Assembly: GCA_964560875.1 (NCBI GenBank)
Contig: CAZLMW010000112.1
Coordinates: 1-26,662, forward strand
DNA from: CAZLMW01 sp964560875
Lineage (GTDB): Bacteria; Myxococcota_A; UBA9042
DNA: 26,662 nucleotides
Reading direction: 5' to 3'
The notes beneath the pieces are model-generated. The model saw nothing but the letters and a program-made list of their open reading frames with translations. It had not been told where the DNA came from and made no database searches. Within the stretch, counting starts at the first letter, position 1; each line of letters starts with the position of its first letter. A program made the translations under genes and the position numbers. Positions 7,958 to 16,900 of the stretch are shown here, in pieces.

Positions 7958-8928
7958 GCCGAACCCGGGGCCGTCATCGCCCACGTGCGGTGGATGCGCT
8001 GGTTGCGGAAATCGCGCGGGATCGTCTTGGCGCTGATGTCGCGTGGCTGCAGGTCGGCCAGGTCCTCTTCATCGAGCCGAAAGCGGCGCATATTCGTCGA
8101 GAAATACAGCGTGCCACCGGGGACGAGGAGCCTCGCGGTGGCCTGACATAGGCGCGCGTGGTCACGCTGCACATCGAGCACATCGCGCATCTTCTTGCTG
8201 TTGGAAAACGTCGGCGGATCGAGCACGGCGATGTCGAAAGGCTTGGCCTGGCCGGCGGACTGGGCCTTGAGGCGCTCCTCGAGGAACACGTTCACGTCGG
8301 CGCAAACCAGCTCGTGGTGGCGCGTTTCGATGCCGTTGAGCTCGAGGTTTGCGGCCGCCCAGTTCAGGTATGTCGTGGACAGATCGACCGACACGGACGA
8401 GCGCGCGCCGGCCACTGCGGCGTGCACGGTGAAGCTCCCGGTGTAGGCAAAGAGGTTGAGCACGCGTTTGCCCGGCGACTCGGCAGCCACCTGTTCGCGC
8501 AATGGCCGATGGTCGAGGAAGAGGCCGGTATCGAGGTACGTCGCCAGGTCGACCCAAAGACCGGCGTCGCCTTCGCGGACGGTGATTCGATGCGGCTCGG
8601 CGTTGTACTTGTCGTATTGGGACGCGCCGCGTTGCCGGGCCCGCTCTTTGACGAAGACCAGCTCGGGCGACACACCCAGCGCCTCGCCCGCCGCCGCGAC
8701 CATGACGTCCAGCCAGTCCTCGGGCCGTTCGTCTCGCTCGCGCCGATAAGCCGCGATGTGCAGGTGGTCGGCGTAGCGATCGATGGCAAGCGCGACCTCG
8801 GGGATATCGCGGTCGTACACCCGGTAGGCCTCAAAACCCTCGCGCCGCGCCCATTTGCGCAGCTTGCGATCGTTCTTGCGCAGGCGGTTGGCGAGCATCG
8901 TCGCCTGTTCAGTCGTCCGGTCAGTCAT
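7954..8928 (-). CDS. Class I SAM-dependent 23S rRNA methyltransferase, RlmK-type
   Basis: This 324-residue protein corresponds to the C-terminal (RlmK) half of E. coli RlmKL, which makes m7G2069 in 23S rRNA. It stands alone, without the THUMP and RlmL portions. The N-terminal region has RLRKNDRKLRKWA and YRVYDRDIPE, typical of this family's leading segment. DTGLFLDHRPLR lies at about 133-144. NLFAYTGSF (158-166) is the SAM-binding motif I, and DPPTFSNSKKM (237-247) is the conserved motif IV. The ATG at 8928 gives the expected family start, although no good ribosome binding site precedes it. It begins 53 nt after the stop of the giant CARDB lipoprotein gene and runs into the DNA methylase gene by a GTGA overlap. 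The exact target base is inferred from the family. Confidence 0.88.
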   Translation of the reverse strand: MTDRTTEQATMLANRLRKNDRKLRKWARREGFEAYRVYDRDIPEVALAIDRYADHLHIAAYRRERDERPEDWLDVMVAAAGEALGVSPELVFVKERARQRGASQYDKYNAEPHRITVREGDAGLWVDLATYLDTGLFLDHRPLREQVAAESPGKRVLNLFAYTGSFTVHAAVAGARSSVSVDLSTTYLNWAAANLELNGIETRHHELVCADVNVFLEERLKAQSAGQAKPFDIAVLDPPTFSNSKKMRDVLDVQRDHARLCQATARLLVPGGTLYFSTNMRRFRLDEEDLADLQPRDISAKTIPRDFRNQRIHRTWAMTAPGSA

Positions 8929-8981
8929 CGCGCGGAGGCTACCAGAACAACCGTCGATTGCCCCGCGCGTCCGGCTCGCAG

Positions 8982-11900
8982 CTACTTGACGGTGATCTTG
9001 ATGTAGCGCTTGTTGTTGCTCTCGGAGGTCTCGGACACCGCGAACTTATGGTCGACGTAATAGCCGAGGTACATCGTGCCGGTCTTGGCGTTGCTCGGCA
9101 GCGTCAACGACAGCGTGTACGGCCCCGATGTCTTGCCCGCGGTCATCGATGAACGCGACAGGCTTTTGAGCAGGGTGTCGCTGTTGGTGATGGTCGAGTT
9201 GGTCGACAGGAAGTAGCCGTCATGGAACGAGCCGCTGCTGACCGTGCCGCCATTCCTTCGGGTGTAGCGCACCGTAAACGCCTTGCCGCGCGTAATCGTC
9301 GTGCTGCCTGACACCGTGAAGTACGTCGCCTGCAGGTCCGCCTTCTTGGTCGTGGTTGTCTTGCAATACGCGTAGGTCGAGCTTGTCTTGGTGCAGGTCT
9401 GCGTCGACGAGCAGGTCTGGTAGGTGGTCCACGACTCCCAGTAGTAGTTGCTCGACAGCGTGGAACAGAAGCTGCCCGACGTTCCGGTGCAGCCGCGGTA
9501 GGCGCGACGACGCTGGCGATACTTGGTGCCCGAGCAGCGATACTGCGTCGAGCGAACCGTGCTGTTGCACTTGTAGCCCTTGGGCCGGAACTGCTTGGTG
9601 AAGGTGTTGCAGCAAACGCCGGATGTGCATTGCGTGCCGCCGGTGACCGTAATCTTGAAGTAGCGCGTGTTGTTGCTCTCCGAGGTCTCGCTGACCTTGA
9701 GCTTGTGGTCGACGTAGTAGCCCAGGTAGTACGTGCCCGCCTTGGTGTTCGACGGGATCAGGACCGTGGTGGTGAACGGACCCGCCGAAGCGCCCGCCGA
9801 CATCGATGTGCGCGCCACGGTCTTGAGCAGCTTGTCGCCGGTGCTGATCGTCGTGTTGGTCGACAGGTAGTAGCCGTCATCAAACGCGCCTGAGCTCGCT
9901 GTGCCCTGGTTCTTGCGGGTGTACCGCACCGAGATGGACGAGCCTGCTTTGACGCTTGAGCTGCTTGTCGGGGCAAAGAACGTCGGGGTCAGGTCCGCTT
10001 TCTTGGTTGTCGACGTCTTGCAGTAGGCATACGTCGAGCTCGTCTTGGTACAGGTCTGGCTCGACGTGCAGGTCTGGTAGTTGGTCCACGACTCCCAGCT
10101 GTAGTTGGTCGAGGAAGTCGAACACAGGCTGGCCGACAAACCCGTGCAACCCCGGTAAGCGCGGCGACGTTGGCGAATCTTGGTGCCCGAGCAGCGGTAC
10201 TGTGTCGATCGAACCGTGCTGTTGCACTTGTAACCTTTGGGGCGGAACTGCTTGGTCGACGTGTTGCAGCAGACGCCCGACGTGCATTGCGCGGCGCCCG
10301 TGACCGTGATCTTGAAGTAGCGGGTGTTGTTGCCTTCGGTCGACTCGCTGACCTTGAACTTGTGGTCGACGTAGTAGCCCAGGTAGTAGGTGCCCGGCTT
10401 GGTCGACGACGGAATCGTCAGGGTCACCGTGTACGGGCCCGCGCTCGCGCCCGCCGCCAGCGATGTGCGGCTGTAGGTCTTGAGCAGCTTGTCGCCGGTG
10501 CTGATGACCGAGTTGGTCGACAGGTAGTAGCCGTCATCGAAGGCGCCCGAGCTCGCTTTGCCTTGGTTCTTGCGCGTGTAGCGGGCCGAAATGGATTTGC
10601 CGGCGGCGACCGTTGTGCTCCCGGTCGGGGAGAACAGCGTCGGGGTCAGGTCGGGCTTGTTGGACGACACCGTCTTGCAGGACGCCGAGGATGTGCCCGA
10701 CGCCGAGCAGTTCTGGCTGGAGGAGCAGGTCTGCGTTGTCTTCCAGGTCTCCCAGTTGTAGTTGGTCGACAGCGACGAGCAGAAGCTCGCCGATGAACCC
10801 GTGCAGCCCCGGTAAGCGCGACGACGCTGGACGAGCTTGGTGCCGAGGCAGCGGTATTCCGTCTTGGCGATGGTCGAGCTGCACTTGTACCCCTTGGGCC
10901 GGTACGTCTTGGTCGACGTGTTGCAGCAGATGCCCGACGAGCACTGCGCCGTTGTTCCCGTGACCGTGATCTTGAAGTTGCGGGTGTTGTTGCTCTCCGA
11001 CGACTCGCTGACCTTGAACTTGTGGTCGACGTAGTAGCCCAGGTAGTAGGTGCCCGCCTTCGTGGTGGCCGGAATCGTCAGCGTCACCGTGTACGGCCCC
11101 GCGCTCGCGCCCGCCGTCATCGACGTGCGGCCGTAGGTCTTGAGCAGCGTGTCGCCGGTGCTGATGATCGAGTTGGTCGACAGGTAGTAGCCGTCATCGA
11201 ACGCGCCCGAGCTCAACGTGCCCTGGTTCTTGCGCGTGTAGCGCATCGAGATGGACGAGCCCGCTTTGACCGTCGAGCTGCCCGTCGGCGCAAAGAACGT
11301 CGGCGTCAGGTCGGCTTTCTTCACCGTGCCGCCCGTTGTCACCGTGATCTTGAACGAGCGCGTGTTGTTGCTCTCGTTGGACTCGCTGACCGCCGACTTA
11401 TGGTCGACGTAGTAGCCCAGGTAGTAGGTGCCCGCCTTTGTGGTCGCCGGAATCGTCAGGGTGATCGTCAGCGGTCCGACCGTATGACCCGCGGTCATGG
11501 ACGAGCGCGCGTACGACTTCAGCAGCGTGTCGGCGTTGGAGATGATGTTGTTGGTCGACAGCAGGTAGGCGTCGTGGAACGCGCCGCTCGTCGCGGTGCC
11601 CAGGTTCTTGCGGGTGTAGCGGACGCTGATCGTCTTGCCGGCCTGCACCGTCGTCGAGCCGGTGGGGGCGAAGAACGTCGGCGCGAGGTCGGCCTTCTTG
11701 GTGCCGCTGGTCTTGCAGGTCGCGCTCGTCGTGCCGGATGCAACGCAGCTTTCGCCGGACTTGCAGGCTCGGAACAGGACCCAAGGCGTCCAGCTGTAGT
11801 TGGTCGTAAGCGCCGAGCAGAAGCTGGCGGATGTGCCGTTGCATCCGCGGTAGGCGAGGCGGCGCTGGACCGTGTTGTTGACGCACTTGTATTCGGTCTT

Positions 11901-14074
11901 CGCCAGCGAGCTGCTGCACTTGTAGCCCTTGGGCCGGATCGTCTTCTTGGCCACGTCGCAGCAGATGCCGGTCGTGCATGGCGCGCCGGTGCCCGAGCCT
12001 TTGACGGTGATCTTGAGCGACTTGGTGTTGTTGCCTTCGAGCGTCTCGCTGACCTCGGATTTATGGTCGACGTAGTAGCCGAGGTAGTACGTGCCGCTCG
12101 CCGTGTTTGCCGGGATCTTGAGCGACAGCAGGTACGGGCCCTTGGTTTCGCCGGCCTTCATCGGCGAGCGCTTGACCGACGTGATGAGCGTGTCACCGGT
12201 GCTGATGATCGAATTCTTCGACAGGTAGTAGCCGTCGTGGAAGTCGCCGGTCGCCGCGCCGCCCTGGTTCTTGCGGGTGTAGCGGATCGAGATGCTGCTG
12301 CCCGCGTTGACCGTCGTGCTGCCGGTCGCCACGAATTGAGTCGGAATGAGATCCGCTTTGCCGCCGGTGCCGCCGTCGTTCTTGCAGTAGGCGTAGGTGG
12401 ACGATGACTTGACGCAGCTCGTGCCCGTCTTGCAGGTGGTGTGGGTCGCCCACTTGTCCCAGACATAGTCGGTGGTCGAGGTCGAGCAGGTGTCGACCTT
12501 GCCGGTGCAGCCGCGGAACGCCTGGCGGCGCTGCACGGTCTTGGTGCCGAGGCATTGGTACTCGGTCTTGGACGCGCCGATGCCGCACTTGGTGCCCTTG
12601 GCCTTGAACTTCTTGGTCGCGACGTCGCAGCAAGCGCCCGACTGGCAGTCACCGCCGGGGTTGCCCTGCACGCACGTCTTGCCCTTGGCGTCGCAGGTCT
12701 GGCCGGCCGGACACGTGGTCACGACCTGCCACTGCTTCCACGAGATGTTGGCCGGGTCCGCCGAGCACGCCGAGGCGCTCACACCGTTGCAGCCGTACGT
12801 TCCGGTCCGCTTTTGCAGCATCTGCCCGACGCATTGGTGCTGGGTGTCGGCGACGTTGGGCGAGCACTCGTAGCCCTTGGGCCGGTACTTGGCGTTGGCG
12901 ACGTCGCAGCAGACGCCGGCCGCGCAGTCGCCTTTCTTGCCGACGCACTTGCCCTGCGTGCAGGTCTTGCCAACACCGCACGCCTGACCGTCGGTGACCG
13001 GGACGTTCGTGCAGCCGCCGCCAAGGCAGTTGTCGGTCGTGCACGGGTTCTGGTCGTCGCAGTTCTTCTTGGTGCCGGCGCAGGTACCCGCGACGCAGGT
13101 GTCGTTGGACGTGCAGACGTTGCCGTCATCGCACTTGCCGGTGACGTCGGGCGTGTACACGCAACCCTGTGTCTTGCTGCAGAGGTCGGTGGTGCAGGCG
13201 TTGTTGTCGTCGCACTTGATCTTCTCGTTCTTGCAGGCGCCCTTGTCGCACGTGTCCTTGGTGCACGGCGTGCCGTCGTCGCAGCCCTTGTCGTCTTTGC
13301 ACGCGCACTCGGTCTTGTAGTCCTTGCAGCAGTCGCCGAACTTCGCGCAGCCGCTGTCGCACTGGCAGGTCGCGCCGCTGGTGTACTTGCCGCACTTGCC
13401 GACGCAGCTGCCCGCCACACCGCCACTGTCAGCACCACCGCCGCTGGTCGAACCGGCGTCCGGATCGCCACCGCTGGATGCACCGGCGTCTGCGTGGCCG
13501 CCGCTGCTCGATGTTCCCGATGAGGATGCGCCCGAAGACGATGCACCCGAAGACGATGCACCCGAAGACGATGCACCCGAGGACGACGCGCCCGAAGACG
13601 ATGCACCCGAAGACGNNNNNNNNNNNNNNNNNNNNNNNNNNNNNNNNNNNNNNNNNNNNNNNNNNNNNNNNNNNNNNNNNNNNNNNNNNNNNNNNNNNNN
13701 NNNNNNNNNNNNNNNGACGATGCGCCGCTGCTCGATGCTCCCGAGGACGATGCGCCGCTGCTCGATGCTCCCGAGGACGATGCGCCGCTGCTCGATGCTC
13801 CCGAAGACGATGCGCCCGAAGACGATGCGCCCGTGTCTGTCGATGCGTCGCTGAAGTTCACCTTCGCGTCGCCCATGGCGTCGCCGCCGTTGAGGTTTCC
13901 GGCCCCGGCGCCGCCAAAACCGCTGCCTTCGGAGGAGCCGCAGCCAGCGGCTAGCGCGACGATCGCAAGGGACACGATCGGGACAGCTACTGGTCGATTC
14001 GAGCCGGCCTCGGAGGAGGCTTCGCGGTTCGTGGCGCCAGGCAAAACGGCGCGGAGACGGTGAAATGCGTTCAT
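8982..14074 (-). CDS. Giant Cys-rich lipoprotein with somatomedin-B-like domain and six CARDB domains (spans an N gap)
   Basis: One gene is cut by the 100-N gap. The part upstream of the gap (from ATG 14074, with GAGGAA at 14079-14084) encodes a lipoprotein signal peptide (LAAGC) and a GASSS tandem repeat. Downstream of the gap the same GASSS repeat continues in the frame that runs to the stop at 8982. The frames differ only because the N run is a placeholder; joining them needs a true gap length of 2 modulo 3. After the linker come an eight-Cys somatomedin-B-like domain (13305-13406), DDxNPCTTDxC repeats, and six Cys modules (SGVCCNTSTKxFRPKGYKC type) alternating with six CARDB Ig-like domains. 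The CARDB domains lie at 12000-12359, 11337-11696, 10959-11321, 10299-10661, 9642-10004 and 8985-9347. The third follows the second without a Cys module. At least 1660 residues are encoded, excluding the gap. CARDB domains are thought to mediate adhesion; surface display is inferred. Confidence 0.85.
8985..12647 (-). repeat. Tandem Cys-module plus CARDB coding repeats
   Basis: Five Cys-module/CARDB units occur in tandem. The three closest to the C-terminus start at 10943, 10286 and 9629 and repeat with an exact 219-codon (657-bp) period. The preceding unit (from 11978) has a second CARDB inserted, and the first unit (from 12647) is the most diverged. Each Cys module carries about ten cysteines with a CC pair and an RRxAYRGC segment; each CARDB carries YYLGYYVDHK near its end. 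Near identity of the last units points to recent duplication. Confidence 0.85.
13305..13406 (-). other. Somatomedin-B-like domain coding segment
   Basis: The encoded cysteine pattern is C-x3-C-x8-C-x-C-x3-C-x5-C-C-x6-C, with the QCDSGC, FGDCCKDY and final Cys elements that define somatomedin-B domains such as that of vitronectin. All eight cysteines are present. This domain is best known from animals, where it binds protein partners. In this gene it sits between the GASSS linker and the DDxNPCT repeats. The identification rests on the cysteine spacing and the DCCxDY core. Confidence 0.75.
13519..13830 (-). repeat. 15-bp tandem repeat encoding GASSS, interrupted by the assembly gap
   Basis: On the plus strand the unit is GATGCACCCGAAGAC and close variants, encoding Gly-Ala-Ser-Ser-Ser on the minus strand. 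Six units plus one variant (GTSSS) are visible left of the gap. To its right lie three copies of a 30-bp double unit (13716-13745, 13746-13775, 13776-13805) and two single units. The unit length is a multiple of three, so copy-number change would keep the reading frame. Confidence 0.9.
13616..13715. other. Assembly gap (100 N)
   Basis: Exactly 100 N, a conventional placeholder for a gap of unknown size. It falls inside the 15-bp tandem repeat, which is the probable cause of the assembly break. The length must not be used for reading frame. Confidence 0.97.
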
Positions 14075-14366
14075 GTCGTTCCTCGTGGCCGATGAGCAGT
14101 CGGCCGGTCTGGCGCGTGATGCGGGCCGCCGGGAGGGAGGGCGGTGCGGCGGCTTCGCGTGGCGCGCGCGAACAAATTTGCAGTCCCGTTGGGACAGGTC
14201 AACGCAAATCGTCGCGTTTACACTCGGACACGAGGTATTTGGGCCTCAGTCCGGCGGTCGTTCGGGCGAAAACCGTCCCGATTACGCGTCAACTGGGGTC
14301 TGTGGACAACACGTGGCGCCGCCGCTCTCCTTCTCGCTCTTCGCATCTGCGCGTAAGGTGGCCGCC
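14075..14366. promoter_or_regulatory. Divergent intergenic region between the CARDB lipoprotein and MAPEG genes
   Basis: About 290 nt contain the start signals of both divergent genes: GAGGAA at 14079-14084 for the minus-strand gene and AAGGTGG at 14355-14361 for the plus-strand gene. Two dyads are present, ATTTGC (14176-14181) with GCAAAT (14204-14209), and GTCCC (14183-14187) with GGGAC (14191-14195). They might be operators, but I cannot place -35/-10 boxes with confidence. Confidence 0.4.
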
Positions 14367-14777
14367 ATGACGCCACCGATTGCCGCCGCGATCTTCTACG
14401 CCGGTTGGACCCTCGCGATCGCCGCGCTTGGAATCGCAGCTCCTCGTGTCGTGCAGGTGCTCTTGCGCCGCAAACCTGCCAACTCGTGGACCGGTGGCGC
14501 GCTCGAAGGCCCCCCGCTTCAGCAGCGCATCACCCGCGCCCACGCCAACTGCGTCGAGAACCTGCCGGTGTTTGCCGTCGTTGTGTTCGGGTTGCACCTC
14601 GCCCAGGTAAGCGGGCCGACCATCGACCAGCTGGCCATCGCAGTCGCCGTCGCTCGGGTCGGCCAGACCGTCGTCCATATCGCTTCGGGCTCGGCGATGG
14701 CGGTCAACGTGCGCTTCACCTTCTACCTGGCGCAGATCGTCTGCATCGTGGCGATGGTGGCCATGGCAGTCGTTTGA
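14367..14777 (+). CDS. MAPEG-family integral membrane protein
   Basis: This small 136-residue protein is of the membrane-associated eicosanoid/glutathione metabolism (MAPEG) family length and style. It has about four hydrophobic membrane segments, and after the first one the family signature region RxxRAHANCVENLPVFAVVV. Bacterial members are mostly uncharacterised; some show glutathione transferase or peroxidase activity, so a detoxification role is possible but not shown here. The ATG at 14367 is preceded by AAGGTGG 5 nt upstream and puts the first membrane helix at the N-terminus. The same frame is open back to 14073, but that extension is not membrane-like and crosses the divergent promoter region. 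An intrinsic terminator follows at 14912-14934. Confidence 0.85.
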   Translation: MTPPIAAAIFYAGWTLAIAALGIAAPRVVQVLLRRKPANSWTGGALEGPPLQQRITRAHANCVENLPVFAVVVFGLHLAQVSGPTIDQLAIAVAVARVGQTVVHIASGSAMAVNVRFTFYLAQIVCIVAMVAMAVV

Positions 14778-14911
14778 CGGGGCCGGGACCATCCCTGTCG
14801 GCAATCCGGAAATTCTCGCTCTAACGGCCGATCGGACCGCGAAGCTATATATATAGCCTCGACGCTCGATCGCCCGTCCAGCGGCCTGAAAACCGGCCTG
14901 CTGTCGATTTT

Positions 14912-14934
14912 GCCCTCCTGAGAGGGCTGTTTTT
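14912..14934 (+). terminator. Intrinsic terminator after the MAPEG gene
   Basis: A perfect 6-bp GC-rich stem, GCCCTC (14912-14917) and GAGGGC (14922-14927), with loop CTGA is followed by TGTTTTT and, shortly after, by a second T6 run. It lies 134 nt beyond the MAPEG stop and insulates the downstream lipoprotein gene. Confidence 0.8.
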
Positions 14935-15134
14935 CCGCCTTTTTTGCAGCGGCCGGCTCGCCCAGCACGATCCGCCCAACCTGACGTTGAGACGGGGATT
15001 CTTCCCCCGATTGGTCGTTGATGAACCTGGCTCAGCCAACTAGCATCAGGCGGATTCTTCATCGCATGCGACTGTCGGCCGGGCCCCTCTCGCTCCTCCC
15101 GCCGACGTCGCGTCCGCTCGCCTTGCGTCTGCCC

Positions 15135-15140
15135 AGGAGG
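15135..15140 (+). promoter_or_regulatory. Strong ribosome binding site deciding a GTG start
   Basis: AGGAGG lies 5 nt before the GTG at 15146. This perfect Shine-Dalgarno sequence fixes the start of the giant lipoprotein at GTG, immediately ahead of its signal peptide. Confidence 0.8.
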
Positions 15141-15145
15141 CTGCT

Positions 15146-16900
15146 GTGCGTCATTTTGTCGCGGCTCCGTTCGCCCATTGCACCAACCGCCACGGGCCGT
15201 CCCGCCTCGTTGCGCTGTTCGGCACCTGCCTCCTGCTCTTTTCAGTGGCTTGTTCCGGCGGCGAAGAAGGCGAAGGCACAGACGACAAAGCCGACACGGG
15301 GGTGGATGTCGGAACAATCGACACGGGTGGCCTCGACGATACGGGCGGCGGCGCCGTGGATACGGGCGGGACCGAAGACACTGGCGGCGAAGACGACGTT
15401 GCGCTCGACACCGGCGGCGGTCAGTGCCCGGGTGCTGCGGGCTGCGAATGCACCGAGAACAAAGACTGCGACAACGCGATCTGCATCGAGACCCCGAGCG
15501 GCAAGCGCTGCGCCCAGACCTGCGTGGAGAACTGCCCCAAGGGCTTCAAGTGCGCAGCGGTGCCGATCGGCGGCGACGTGTCCAATATCTGCGTGCCGGC
15601 CGGCGGGCGCATCTGCAACCCCTGCACCGAAGACAAGCAGTGCGCGGCGCTCGGCATCGAAAAGCCATTCTGCGTCGACCTCGGCAAAGACGGCGGCTTC
15701 TGCGGCGTCGACTGCAAGCTCGATGGCAACTGCCCGACCGACTACGTGTGCAAGGACGTCAAGAGCGTCGACGGCGCCACCGGCAAGCAATGCGTGCGCA
15801 AAGCCGAGGTCAAAGACGGCCCACCCGGATCCTGTCCCTGCAGCAAAGCCGCGACGGCAGCCAAGCTGAAGACGACGTGTTTCATCGAATCCAAGGACGC
15901 CAAGGGCAACGTGATCGGCCAGTGCGCGGGCGAGCGCTCCTGCGGCAAGAATGGCCTGACCAAGTGCGTGGCGCCCGACCCCGAAGACGAAGCGTGCGAC
16001 GGCAAGGACAACGACTGCGACGGCCAGACCGACGAAGCGACGTGCGACGACCAGAACCCGTGCACCCAGGACCTCTGCGATCCGTCGAAGAAGGCCGGCG
16101 AGACGTGCGCCCACAAAGTCGTCTCGCAACCCTGCGACGCCGACGACAACGTGTGCACGGAGAAGGACACCTGCACCAACGGCGTGTGCACCCCCGGCAA
16201 GCTCAAGGACTGCGACGACGGCAACAAGTGCACGGCCGATTCGTGCGACTCCAAGAAGGGCTGCGCCCAAAAACACGACGACGGTGCGCCATGCGACGAC
16301 GAAAACCCGTGCACGGTCGGCGACACCTGCAAAGCCGCCAAGTGCTCGCCCGGCACGTTCAAGGAGTACCGACGGCGATGTCTGCACGAGCGGCGACGCC
16401 TGCAAGACCGGCAAGTGCAGCGGCCAGGCCAAAGACCCCAAGGTCGACTGCAACGACAACAACCCGTGCACCGAGGACGTCTGCGACAAGAAGCAGGGCT
16501 GTCTGAACAAGGTCATCTCGACCAAGTGCGACGACGGCAACCCGTGCACCAAGGACGACACCTGCGTCTGCGGCAAATGCACCGGCGGCAAGAACACGTG
16601 CGGCTGTCAGAAGGACAAGGACTGCGCGAGCCAGGAAGACGGCAACGCCTGCAACGGCACGCTCTTCTGCGACACGGCCAAGGCGCCGTTTTCCTGCAAG
16701 ATCGATCCGAAATCGGTCATCAAGTGCCCGACGGACCAAAACAGCGCGTGCCTCATCAACCGGTGCGACAAGACGAAGGGCTCCTGCAAGCTGCACCCGC
16801 GCAACGAGGGCGGCAACTGCGACGCGGACGGCTCGGTCTGTACCCAGGGCGACAAGTGCAAAGGCGGCGTCTGCCAGGCCGGTGCGCTGCAGCAATGTGA
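15146..16900 (+). CDS. N-terminal part of the giant Cys-rich/NHL lipoprotein (genuine only to about 16366)
   Basis: The gene starts at a GTG behind a perfect AGGAGG. The product opens with a signal peptide ending in a lipobox (FSVAC), then a Asp/Thr/Gly linker (DTGG repeats) to about residue 95, then Cys-rich segments. It has one MopE-like motif (CDGKDNDCDG) and a series of DDxNxCTxDxC repeats. After ...CSPGTFKE (about residue 407, nt 16366) the frame loses its cysteine pattern and becomes Arg/Gln-rich until a stop at 16900. At the same point the Cys-repeat pattern resumes in the frame that ends at 26474. The residues after 16366 are therefore an out-of-frame artefact, and this is the 5' part of one gene that continues to 26474. 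The cause is either an assembly error or a real frameshift. If the frameshift is real, a truncated lipoprotein of 584 residues would be made. Confidence 0.75.
   Translation: MRHFVAAPFAHCTNRHGPSRLVALFGTCLLLFSVACSGGEEGEGTDDKADTGVDVGTIDTGGLDDTGGGAVDTGGTEDTGGEDDVALDTGGGQCPGAAGCECTENKDCDNAICIETPSGKRCAQTCVENCPKGFKCAAVPIGGDVSNICVPAGGRICNPCTEDKQCAALGIEKPFCVDLGKDGGFCGVDCKLDGNCPTDYVCKDVKSVDGATGKQCVRKAEVKDGPPGSCPCSKAATAAKLKTTCFIESKDAKGNVIGQCAGERSCGKNGLTKCVAPDPEDEACDGKDNDCDGQTDEATCDDQNPCTQDLCDPSKKAGETCAHKVVSQPCDADDNVCTEKDTCTNGVCTPGKLKDCDDGNKCTADSCDSKKGCAQKHDDGAPCDDENPCTVGDTCKAAKCSPGTFKEYRRRCLHERRRLQDRQVQRPGQRPQGRLQRQQPVHRGRLRQEAGLSEQGHLDQVRRRQPVHQGRHLRLRQMHRRQEHVRLSEGQGLREPGRRQRLQRHALLRHGQGAVFLQDRSEIGHQVPDGPKQRVPHQPVRQDEGLLQAAPAQRGRQLRRGRLGLYPGRQVQRRRLPGRCAAAM

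Larger units (their letters stand above)
14778..15145 (+). other. Intergenic region upstream of the giant NHL lipoprotein gene
   Basis: This 368-nt stretch has no gene. It holds a perfect 14-nt AT-rich palindrome at 14844-14857, the intrinsic terminator at 14912-14934, a short GGGGA/TCCCC hairpin at 14994-15007 and the strong AGGAGG of the next gene at 15135-15140. The promoter of the giant gene should lie between the terminator and 15130, but no consensus boxes are evident. Confidence 0.5.

Noticed and set aside
13418..13418. An independent gene starting at the GTG at 13418
   Set aside because: The frame stays open upstream into the GASSS repeat, and a start here would have no signal peptide. 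The signal peptide is found on the other side of the gap.
12779..14074. A 431-codon frame read straight through the N gap
   Set aside because: After the gap it becomes Arg/Ala/Pro-rich because the 100-N placeholder shifts the frame. The true continuation is the frame that keeps the GASSS repeat and ends at 8982.
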